A DNA stretch of 8,427 nt. It comes from Mariprofundaceae bacterium. Its GTDB lineage: Bacteria; Pseudomonadota; Zetaproteobacteria; Mariprofundales; Mariprofundaceae. This document shows, piece by piece, positions 1 through 5,100 of the stretch; the first letter of the stretch is position 1; each line of letters starts with the position of its first letter. A program made the position numbers and the translations under genes. The stretch is from positions 1 through 8,427 of the forward strand of contig JAUZQT010000106.1 of the NCBI GenBank assembly GCA_030950825.1, in the 5' to 3' direction. Under the pieces are notes generated by a model, which was given only the letters and a program-made list of their open reading frames with translations, was not told the DNA's origin and did not search any database.

Positions 1-279
1 GCCACTTGCAATAATTGCAAACGACGAAGTAGAACTAGCTTACGCTGCGTAAGTTACCCTGATCTTGAGGTGTCCATCCATTAAGAACCCAGGGCAACCT
101 AGATGGAATCGCTATTCGGAGATGTTGACTCGTGTCGCCGAGGGTTAAAAAGTAACGAACCGACCTGTTTGGCGTCTTGTCTATTCAACTCCCTTCAGGT
201 GCTATTTGAATAGAATAAACATGTAGGTCCATTGGCTGATGGTTTTCGGACGTGGGTTCGACTCCCACCGCCTCCACCA
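1..279 (+). ncRNA. ssrA: tmRNA (transfer-messenger RNA), 3' part, cut at the window start
   Basis: tmRNA rescues stalled ribosomes: it enters the A site as alanyl-tRNA, then its internal reading frame adds a degradation tag. The tag frame is visible at 17-52 (GCA to GCG, then TAA). Further on is a T-arm at about 254-270, with a GTGGG/CCCAC stem and a TTCGACT loop, then an acceptor strand ending in an encoded ACCA at 276-279. This order (tag, pseudoknot-rich middle, T-arm, CCA) is that of one-piece tmRNA. The 5' tRNA-like half, which would pair with the CGCCTCC acceptor strand, lies before base 1. The 3' end of ssrA is a well-known integration site for phages and islands, and the following 3.5 kb looks accessory. 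I see no integrase gene here. Confidence 0.95.
17..52 (+). other. tmRNA proteolysis-tag reading frame
   Basis: Reading from the resume codon GCA, the frame gives ANDEVELAYAA followed by TAA. With the alanine carried on the tmRNA, the tag would be AANDEVELAYAA. The ANDE start is typical of proteobacterial tags. The last three residues are YAA where E. coli has LAA; this end is what ClpXP and related proteases read. The frame has 11 encoded residues against 10 in E. coli. Confidence 0.9.
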
Positions 280-288
280 AAACAAGCT

Positions 289-337
289 ATATTTAGCAAG
301 CACTTACGCGATTATGTGGCAAGTGCTTGCTGAATAT
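289..337 (+). terminator. 17-bp hairpin just after ssrA, possible terminator or processing stem
   Basis: The left arm (289-305) and right arm (321-337) pair over 17 bp with one U-G pair; the core AGCAAGCACTT/AAGTGCTTGCT is perfect. The loop is 15 nt. It begins 9 nt after the CCA end of the tmRNA, the usual place for its terminator. No run of T follows, so it is not a classic intrinsic terminator. It may stop transcription with Rho, or act as a stem for 3' trimming. Confidence 0.55.
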
Positions 338-487
338 CTGCTGAAACCATTTATTGTGAGATAACAGGGTTAAATCTAGGCTATCGAAATTGGGTTCATC
401 CAGAAAATGCGTCCTTACCATGCTAGAATTTTCAAAAACTGGATTTTACTATGTCTACGAGTATCAAAGCAGTCGTACTCGGACGTT
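338..487. other. Intergenic stretch after ssrA, with one very short possible reading frame
   Basis: No gene, RNA or repeat that I can support. An ATG at 451 opens a short frame that runs into the repeat at 488 and stops at TGA 514-516; no clear Shine-Dalgarno site precedes it. A TGCTAGAAT at 421-429 resembles an extended -10 box, but there is no matching -35. This could be the remnant of a gene interrupted by the repeat, or nothing. Confidence 0.3.
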
Positions 488-654
488 TAGCCCGCATTAT
501 TCATGAATCGCCGTGATGATCGCGCCGAAGCTTTGTTTGCAACGGATTTTTTGCCATGAGTGCTGTAGCCATGCATACGGTCGATTGGCAAAGGATTCGT
601 TGCGAACAAAGGAGCAAGCGAGGGCGCGGCAGCATTTGTGAATAATGCGGGTTA
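488..654 (+). repeat. MITE-like palindromic repeat, copy 1 (167 bp)
   Basis: The ends are inverted: TAGCCCGCATTATTCA on the left, and the reverse complement of the right end reads TAACCCGCATTATTCA. The inversion continues inward. GTTTGCAACGGATTTTTTGCCA-like sequence in the left half faces a GTTCGCAACGAATCCTTTGCCA-like reverse complement in the right half, so the element can fold almost end to end around a central ATGCAT. Two more copies lie at 2387-2612 and 3635-3801. There is no coding capacity for a transposase. TA at both ends fits a TA target duplication, as in IS630/Tc1-type elements, but that family link is my inference. Confidence 0.85.
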
Positions 655-774
655 GAGCGCTGCCTATTGGTAATATGTCAATCAACATCCAATTTTACCC
701 CGTCTTAAACGGGAAACCTGAGTTACTCTCTACACATATGAAATTCACTACGTTTTATTTGGTTTCGCTTTTGA

Positions 775-1746
775 TTATACAGCCATTGGAGCCGTTAAGT
801 GTGGATGGTGTTGATATTTCTCTAAAGTAAAGTCACTTGGTTCTACTTTTTCAAGCCATTCGGGATCGTACTTTCCTGTTTTAAAGTAATCTGGAATTCG
901 ATCTGAAATTACTAATTTAGGTGCAGGAAAGGGCTCGCGTTTAAGCTGCTCTTGCAGCATATCAACATGGTTTTCATAAATGTGCGCATCACCGATAAAG
1001 TAGGTAAACCAGCGTGGCTTATAACCAGTTAAGCGTCCTACAAGGCTGAGCAGAGTCGCGCCTTCAGTGAGATTAAATGGTGCGCCGAGCCCAAGGTCAT
1101 TGCTTCGGATATAAAGACAAAGTGATATTTCACGTTTTGATGAGTCAACTAGAAATTGATACAAAAGATGACATGGTGGAAGCGCCATTTCTTCGAGCTG
1201 TGCCCAATTCCAACCATGAAAGATAATCCTACGGTTATTTGGATCATTAATAATGGTGTCTAGACATTGTCGGAGCTGATCAACGGCTTTGTATAATAAA
1301 ACTTTTTTATTTTCAAGAACTCCAAGTTGTTCATAGCCTTTTGAAAGAGCATCTTCGACTTGTTTTGCTCCTCCAGCGCCCTTTAAGTCAATGAGCTTAT
1401 AAGCAGGCCATTGCCGCCATTGCACGCCATATACAGACCCTAAATCATCTTCTTTCAATCGGTATGGGTTAGCCAGCCATTGCTTGTTTTCATTGGCATT
1501 CTGATCCCAGACCTTACAGCCAAGTTCTCGAAAGTCGGCGGCACTTCGTGAGGCGCGCATAAACCCCACGAGCTCTCCAACAGCTGTTTTGAAGGCAAGC
1601 TTTTTGGTAGTAACTGCTGGGAAACCCTCTTGCAAGTCAAATTTCATCATAGCACCAGGCATGCTAAGAGTGCGCACTCCCGTGCGGTTCTCCTGCCAAC
1701 TACCAGTATCAAAAACAGTTTGAACTAGATCAAGATATTGCTTCAT
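775..1746 (-). CDS. thyA: Thymidylate synthase
   Basis: ThyA methylates dUMP to dTMP using methylene-tetrahydrofolate, in the cytoplasm. Visible marks, numbered from the chosen start: RTG at 21-23 (phosphate loop), an Arg pair at 172-173, the active-site Cys192 in ALPPCH, RSND at 214-217, GAPFN at 221-225, FIGDAHIYENH at 250-260, and the typical C-terminus ending APMAV. At 323 residues it is longer than E. coli ThyA (264); the extra residues form a segment at about 118-160, where long-form enzymes such as that of Lactobacillus carry an insertion. An oddity is WNW at 179-181, where most members have WNP. I start at ATG 1746 because it begins the family's N-terminus and an AGGAG lies 11 nt upstream. 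An in-frame TTG at 1794 gives a 16-residue extension that does not look like the family. The gene is transcribed toward ssrA, with no operon partner. It looks intact. Confidence 0.95.
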   Translation of the reverse strand: MKQYLDLVQTVFDTGSWQENRTGVRTLSMPGAMMKFDLQEGFPAVTTKKLAFKTAVGELVGFMRASRSAADFRELGCKVWDQNANENKQWLANPYRLKEDDLGSVYGVQWRQWPAYKLIDLKGAGGAKQVEDALSKGYEQLGVLENKKVLLYKAVDQLRQCLDTIINDPNNRRIIFHGWNWAQLEEMALPPCHLLYQFLVDSSKREISLCLYIRSNDLGLGAPFNLTEGATLLSLVGRLTGYKPRWFTYFIGDAHIYENHVDMLQEQLKREPFPAPKLVISDRIPDYFKTGKYDPEWLEKVEPSDFTLEKYQHHPHLTAPMAV

Positions 1747-1910
1747 TCTCTTAGTCACTCCTACTTGGATTGTTTCCTTCCGATGCCTTAGCAATGTCTC
1801 ATTTTATTCTTGAAGCAAGATGTTCTTTATAGCGCCCCAGTCTGTCAACACCGTTTTTAACACATACTGCATTAAGAGCCTCGGAAATAACAACGTGTCC
1901 AAGTTATGCG
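1747..1910 (-). promoter_or_regulatory. Upstream region of thyA, weak promoter candidate
   Basis: This region holds no gene. On the minus strand a perfect -35 hexamer TTGACA lies at 1848-1843, and TATAAA follows after only 11 nt, too close for a standard sigma-70 promoter. At normal spacing the -10 would be a poor match. Transcription of thyA probably starts in this stretch, but I cannot place the promoter. Confidence 0.3.
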
Positions 1911-2030
1911 GTAACTATTCAGCATGCTCACAAAATGCCACGTTTTGCTCTAAAAAATGTCATTCCCAAGTGCTTGTATTGGGAATCCATGATGAAAATC
2001 GTGGTTATCAATAGTGAGCTGAATAGTTAC
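1911..2030. repeat. Second small inverted-repeat element (about 120 bp)
   Basis: GTAACTATTCAGC at 1911-1923 is matched in inverse by GCTGAATAGTTAC at 2018-2030. The pairing extends to a CTCAC/GTGAG pair if four bases (ATGC) are bulged on the left. The interior has a separate hairpin, ATTCCCAA at 1962-1969 facing TTGGGAAT at 1979-1986. The element is non-coding and unrelated to the 167-bp repeat. A direct target duplication is not obvious. It ends 57 bp before the EF-hand gene start, so it may have brought or altered that gene's upstream region. Confidence 0.6.
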
Positions 2031-2086
2031 ATTTCAATTTGGTTTTATTTTGGATATGCTGCCGTGCACCAGCCTCAGGAGCCAGC

Positions 2087-2389
2087 ATGCGCACACTTAC
2101 CCTTTCACTAATTATTGCCACATTCACTTTCAGCAGCCTCGCGTGGGCCGATGATGCCAAGCCTACAAAAGCTATCACCGCAACCGATAAAATTGTTGCG
2201 CGCTTTATTGCATTGGATACCAATAAAACTGAGGGAGTATCATATAAGGAATACATGGTCATGGTTCAGACCCGTGCCAAAACACGTTTTTCCTTGATGG
2301 ATAGCAACCACGACAATGAAGTGACTGCCGATGAGTACCGCCACTTCTGGCGCACCCAGAAATCACAGTATTATCGTTTAAAACGTTAA
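2087..2389 (+). CDS. Small secreted protein with an EF-hand pair
   Basis: A 100-residue protein. Residues 1-21 look like a Sec signal peptide: an Arg near the start, a hydrophobic stretch LSLIIATFTF, and likely cleavage after AWA-21. The mature part has two helix-loop-helix EF-hand motifs. Loop 2 (72-83, DSNHDNEVTADE) has Asp/Asn at 1, 3 and 5, Val at 8 and Glu at 12, so it should bind calcium. Loop 1 (44-55, DTNKTEGVSYKE) keeps positions 1, 3, 8 and 12 but has Thr at 5 and Glu where Gly6 is expected, so it is probably weaker. The likely place is the periplasm, as a calcium buffer or sensor; the partner is unknown. Start ATG 2087 is chosen because AGGAG lies 5 nt upstream and the signal peptide begins there, not at the ATG at 2039. 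Its TAA stop coincides with the first bases of repeat copy 2. No operon partner is seen. Confidence 0.8.
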   Translation: MRTLTLSLIIATFTFSSLAWADDAKPTKAITATDKIVARFIALDTNKTEGVSYKEYMVMVQTRAKTRFSLMDSNHDNEVTADEYRHFWRTQKSQYYRLKR

Positions 2390-2612
2390 CCCGCATTATT
2401 CATGAATCGCCGTGATGATCACGCCTGCCTGTGCGTGTCCGCCTGTCTGCGTGCTTTACGCACAGGCAGGCACGCAGACAGGCCGAAGCTTTGTTTGCAA
2501 CGGATTTTTTGCCATGAGTGCCGTAGCCACGCATACGGTCGATTGGCAAAGGATTCGTTGCGGACAAAGGGGCAAGTGAGGGCGCGGCAGTATTTATGAA
2601 TAATGCGGGTTA
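2387..2612 (+). repeat. MITE-like palindromic repeat, copy 2 (226 bp, carries a 59-bp insert)
   Basis: Same element and orientation as copy 1. Outside the insert only about ten bases differ between the two. The ends are TAACCCGCATTATTCATGAA and its inverse. A 59-bp insert at 2424-2482 lies in the left arm. The first TAA of the element is also the stop codon of the EF-hand gene. If TA is the duplicated target, the uninterrupted site would read CGT TAA GAT, so the stop was kept. Confidence 0.85.
2424..2482 (+). repeat. 59-bp insert with interlaced inverted repeats (A-B-A'-B')
   Basis: Four 13-nt arms fill the insert: A CCTGCCTGTGCGT (2424-2436), B CCTGTCTGCGTGC (2442-2454), A' ACGCACAGGCAGG (2458-2470) and B' GCACGCAGACAGG (2470-2482). 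A pairs perfectly with A', and B with B'. The order is interlaced, so the two stems either form a pseudoknot or exclude each other. A and B are themselves similar. Copies 1 and 3 of the repeat lack this insert. Confidence 0.8.
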
Positions 2613-2624
2613 AGATCTCAATAC

Positions 2625-2876
2625 TTATTTTGTCAAAATATAAATGAACGTTGAAATTGATACCAGCAGACCTATCAGCATAGTGATTGCTTGGAAATAG
2701 AATCGTCGAGACATTTTTCTATCTATTCCCTGCTGTAGTTCTTCTAATTTATTTATTCGCGGTGCAGCTTGTTCTAAAATAAGGCTTATTTTTTTCAGTG
2801 TAGCATAATGAGGTTCACACTTCTTATAATATGCTTCTCGATTTTCGCCATTTTCCTGCCTTGCTTGGCAAATCAA
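2625..2876 (-). CDS. C-terminal membrane-anchored part of a small unknown protein (possible second half of a broken gene)
   Basis: A frame of 83 residues if read from the TTG at 2876, the first common start codon. The frame is in fact open from the codon after the upstream gene's TAA (2940-2942), giving 104 codons. The sequence is helical and charged (EEIKDYSIYLADAQEAV before the TTG, then KLEELQQGIDRKMSRR). It ends in one hydrophobic segment of about 20 residues, TMLIGLLVSISTFIYIL, with only TK after it, like a tail anchor with the bulk in the cytoplasm. No good Shine-Dalgarno site precedes the TTG, which argues against independent translation from there. An AAAAGG overlaps the upstream stop codon and could only serve a non-standard start such as the ATT at 2924. 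I do not recognise the family. The stop codon is 12 bp from repeat copy 2. Confidence 0.45.
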   Translation of the reverse strand: MICQARQENGENREAYYKKCEPHYATLKKISLILEQAAPRINKLEELQQGIDRKMSRRFYFQAITMLIGLLVSISTFIYILTK

Positions 2877-2939
2877 GTTAACTGCTTCCTGCGCATCAGC
2901 AAGGTAAATTGAGTAATCCTTAATTTCTTCTGTGACCTT

Positions 2940-3251
2940 TTAGCTGGAAGAGTACTGTTCTTTAAAATTAGCTATTTTTCGTAGCAGGTACTCGATGCCA
3001 ACTTCATTGGCATCATACACGGCTCTTTTGCAATGCCGCTCAGCACGGAGAAGTTCTTCATTGTAATCGTTGCTATCAACGTCATGACAGAGTGCTTTTG
3101 TAATATGATAACCAACATAACGAAGTTCATTAACACTTGGTATGGCTAAGTCACCACATAGTTGCTCTGTCTCTTTTAGTTTAATTTCAGCTGAGTCAAA
3201 TAAAGATCGCAGGGTCATAAAGCGATCTTTAGAGCATTTTTCCATGTTCAT
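2940..3251 (-). CDS. Small unknown helical protein, likely the N-terminal part of a longer protein
   Basis: 103 residues, rich in predicted helix and charge. A central patch with the look of a conserved core reads NELRYVGYHITKAL, then ELLRAERHCKRAVYDANEVG. This resembles conserved hypothetical proteins with a C-terminal membrane helix, but I cannot name the family and claim no function. The start ATG at 3251 overlaps the previous gene's TGA as ATGA, so the two are probably translationally coupled; an ATG at 3245 is an alternative. The TAA at 2942-2940 is followed in the same frame by 104 more open codons ending in a membrane segment. The natural reading is one protein of about 207 residues broken by a nonsense codon, though a sequencing error or real two-part expression is possible. 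The cassette is AT-rich and lies between two inverted repeats, which suggests acquisition. Confidence 0.6.
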   Translation of the reverse strand: MNMEKCSKDRFMTLRSLFDSAEIKLKETEQLCGDLAIPSVNELRYVGYHITKALCHDVDSNDYNEELLRAERHCKRAVYDANEVGIEYLLRKIANFKEQYSSS

Positions 3252-3460
3252 TTACTAAATTTATGCTTTAGGATGCTCTCGACACGTTTATTAATGTCAC
3301 TTTCTGTAAGGTAGTTCCCATTTTGAAGAGAGTGGCTACCACTTGATAGGCTAGCCACAACACTTTTTCCGATTTCATTGTTTGTCGCAAGTGGAGCTTT
3401 GTGAGAAAATGATACCGCTGGCTTAAAAGCAGATAACAATATTTTCATACTGGGGATCAT
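3248..3460 (-). CDS. Small unknown protein, first gene of the cassette
   Basis: 70 residues with no domain I recognise. The N-terminus (MIPSMKILLSAFKPAVSF) is mildly hydrophobic but not a convincing signal peptide. The middle is rich in Ser and Asn, and the C-terminus is a basic helix (DINKRVESILKHKF). Start ATG 3460 is supported by a GGAG 5 nt upstream; ATG 3448 lacks a site. The TGA overlaps the next gene's ATG by the ATGA arrangement, so the pair forms a coupled two-gene unit. Such pairing of a very small first gene with a membrane-anchored second one occurs in toxin-antitoxin and defence cassettes, but nothing in either protein proves this. It may also be a short regulatory or leader protein. 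Confidence 0.55.
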   Translation of the reverse strand: MIPSMKILLSAFKPAVSFSHKAPLATNNEIGKSVVASLSSGSHSLQNGNYLTESDINKRVESILKHKFSK

Positions 3461-3634
3461 TGTAACTCCATATCATAGAAGATGTTCAGTTGCATATTGT
3501 TAAAATAATTTAATACACTACGCAATCGCGTAAGCTATATCAGGTGTTTCTTGTTTTAAAGAAATACTTACCGTTCAAGCTGTTATATTATCCCAAGTTT
3601 TGAACGCTCCTCTATAGTGATTAAAGAATTAAAC
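3461..3634 (-). promoter_or_regulatory. Upstream region of the small-gene cassette, with a possible operator
   Basis: An AT-rich non-coding stretch between the cassette and repeat copy 3. It contains the perfect palindrome TACGC-AATC-GCGTA at 3519-3532, 59 bp before the first gene's start, a plausible repressor site. No clear -35/-10 pair stands out; GATAAT on the minus strand at about 3588-3593 is the best -10-like box but lacks a good -35. Only the palindrome is seen directly. Confidence 0.3.
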
Positions 3635-3801
3635 TAACCCGCATTATTCATGAATGCCGCCGCACCCTTGCTTGTTCCTTTGCCCGCAACGAATCCTTGC
3701 TCAAACGTCCGTAAACATGGCTACGCCCCTTTTTGCAAAAATTCGTTGTATAACAAAGGCTCAGCGCAATCATTACGGCGATTCATGAATAATGCGGGCT
3801 A
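3635..3801 (-). repeat. MITE-like palindromic repeat, copy 3 (167 bp, opposite orientation, diverged)
   Basis: Read on the minus strand it begins TAGCCCGCATTATTCATGAA and follows copy 1 along its whole length: ATCGCCG, GCCTTTGTT, CAACGAATTTTT, then GGATTCGTTGCGGGCAAAGG, and the inverted end. Its length is exactly that of copy 1 (167 bp). The ends are conserved, while the middle has changed more than between copies 1 and 2. Both ends carry TA. Confidence 0.85.
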
Positions 3802-3816
3802 ACTCCTCGTATTGCC

Positions 3817-3836
3817 ATTCCCGCGAAAGCGGGAAT
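3817..3836. repeat. ATTCCC-N8-GGGAAT palindrome (dRS3-like)
   Basis: A perfect 8-bp stem, ATTCCCGC/GCGGGAAT, closed by a GAAA tetraloop. It fits the pattern ATTCCC-N8-GGGAAT of the neisserial dRS3 repeats; similar CATTCCC...GGGAATC repeats are common in other proteobacteria. It lies 54 bp downstream of the decarboxylase stop, so transcripts of the operon would carry the hairpin, but no U-run follows on the minus strand. A terminator role is only possible. Confidence 0.7.
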
Positions 3837-3889
3837 CTGAACCTCCTCTTAAAAACCAAGATGACGGCTTTTTATGAGGGAAGTAATTA

Positions 3890-5098
3890 TCAGTCGGATT
3901 CTAAAACAATCTCATCAGGGCGTGCGTGGCTTAAAAATTCCTGATTGGACATACTCAAGCCATAAGCGCCTGCCAGACCGAATACGGCAATATCGCCAAT
4001 GTCTGCGGCCTTGATATAAATGTCATTGGCAAGTTTATCCGCACCAGTACAAAGCGGGCCACCGAAATAGACTTTTTCGCATCGCACTTTTTCCTGATGG
4101 CTATACACCCTCGGCTGATCCATCCAGACAATCGACATCGGATGATTGATGCCCAACGCCGCAGGCCGACGAAAGTGGTTGATGCCACCCGCACAAATCA
4201 CCTGCTTTTTACCACGAGATTCTTTAATATCCAAAATCTCAGTGCAGAAAAAACCTGAGTCAGCAGCCAAATAACGCCCCAACTCCAGAACAAAATGCCG
4301 ACCCTCAAAGCCATATTCTGCGATCATGCTCTTTAGCCCATCAGCCCAAGCTTGGGGGTTAAAATCACGCCCTTCTTCCAAATAATCGACACCAAAACCG
4401 CCACCAAAATCAATAATGTCACATATAACATTGGCATAGTTGCTTTCAATTTTCTGTGTTAATTTGAATACTAACTCACAGTTTTTAAGCAGATCATCCA
4501 CATTCAATACGCCCGATGCAGCATAAACATGCAAACCACGAAAGTTCAAATGCTCCAAAGCAAGAATTTGCGGCAATACCTCATCCAGTTTTTCTTCATC
4601 CACACCGAATTTCTTTGAACCGCCAGAAAACGTTGTTTGTGCTTCATGAATATCAAAATCCGCGTTGATCCGCAGCAAAACATCCTGAGACTTACCATGC
4701 TCATGGCAAATTTTCTGAAGACGGTGTGCCTCAGTCAACGATTCAATATGCACCGTGCGAATACCATGTTGCACACACCATTGCAGCTCTTCTGGCGATT
4801 TTCCAGGCCCAGTATAAATCAAACGATCAGCCGAAAAACCTGCTTCAACCGCCTTTTTTGCCTCACCCAAACTGGCAATTTCAATGCCTTCAACGCCTGA
4901 CTCATAAGCCGCCTGCAAAAAAGCGGTATGAGGATTGGCTTTCATGGCATAAAATATCTCAACACCTGCGGGCATCATTCCAGATAAAGCAGCAATTTTA
5001 TTGCGCATGGGTTGGGCATCATAAATATAACAATTCAATGTTTTCCCAGATTCTGCTCGCGCACGAATCGTGGCTTCAACCTGCCTTGGTAGCTGCAT
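3890..5098 (-). CDS. PLP-dependent decarboxylase of the alanine-racemase fold (LysA/ODC superfamily), substrate uncertain
   Basis: 402 residues with an N-terminal TIM barrel and a C-terminal beta domain. PLP Lys53 lies in AMKAN, His190 in GLHVYAAS, the glycine loop GGGFG at 232-236, LELGRY at 271-276, Cys350 in GPLCTGAD (347-354), and Tyr379 in AYGLS. All key residues of an active fold-type III decarboxylase are present. It sits 2 nt after dapC, as diaminopimelate decarboxylase (lysA) might, and could be the last lysine step. However, classical LysA has EPGR and a CESGD-type motif. TGPGKSPEEL, LELGRYLA, DIKESRG and GPLCTGADKLA are instead like the exosortase-associated and siderophore-type (AcsE/SbnH) decarboxylases. 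I therefore give no gene symbol. The start ATG 5098 has AGGTG 6 nt upstream, inside the end of dapC. It is the last gene of the operon. Confidence 0.85.
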   Translation of the reverse strand: MQLPRQVEATIRARAESGKTLNCYIYDAQPMRNKIAALSGMMPAGVEIFYAMKANPHTAFLQAAYESGVEGIEIASLGEAKKAVEAGFSADRLIYTGPGKSPEELQWCVQHGIRTVHIESLTEAHRLQKICHEHGKSQDVLLRINADFDIHEAQTTFSGGSKKFGVDEEKLDEVLPQILALEHLNFRGLHVYAASGVLNVDDLLKNCELVFKLTQKIESNYANVICDIIDFGGGFGVDYLEEGRDFNPQAWADGLKSMIAEYGFEGRHFVLELGRYLAADSGFFCTEILDIKESRGKKQVICAGGINHFRRPAALGINHPMSIVWMDQPRVYSHQEKVRCEKVYFGGPLCTGADKLANDIYIKAADIGDIAVFGLAGAYGLSMSNQEFLSHARPDEIVLESD

Positions 5099-5100
5099 AG

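Larger units (their letters stand above)
2387..3801. mobile_element. Possible composite unit: cassette between two inverted MITE-like repeats
   Basis: Copy 2 (plus orientation) and copy 3 (minus orientation) of the same repeat lie on either side of the minus-strand small-gene cassette and nothing else. The interior is visibly AT-richer than the argH operon. Two inverted copies with outward-facing ends could move together if a transposase acted in trans. No transposase is present, and copies 2 and 3 are fairly diverged, so independent insertion is also possible. Confidence 0.3.

Noticed and set aside
240..279. A separate tRNA gene
   Set aside because: The T-arm and CCA belong to the tmRNA. 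There is no D-arm or anticodon arm upstream, but a tag frame instead.
254..279. Attachment-site duplication of the ssrA 3' end
   Set aside because: I found no second copy of this segment in the window, so an att site cannot be claimed.
699..713. CCCGT/ACGGG hairpin as a thyA terminator
   Set aside because: It has only a 5-bp stem and no U-run in the direction of thyA transcription.
2402..2599. Open frame within repeat copy 2
   Set aside because: It is made only of palindromic repeat and the 59-bp insert. The low-complexity Cys/Arg-rich product comes from the inverted arms.
488..3801. CRISPR-like repetition
   Set aside because: There are only three copies, 167-226 bp long, unevenly spaced and in both orientations. 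The units are palindromic MITE-like elements, and no cas genes are present.
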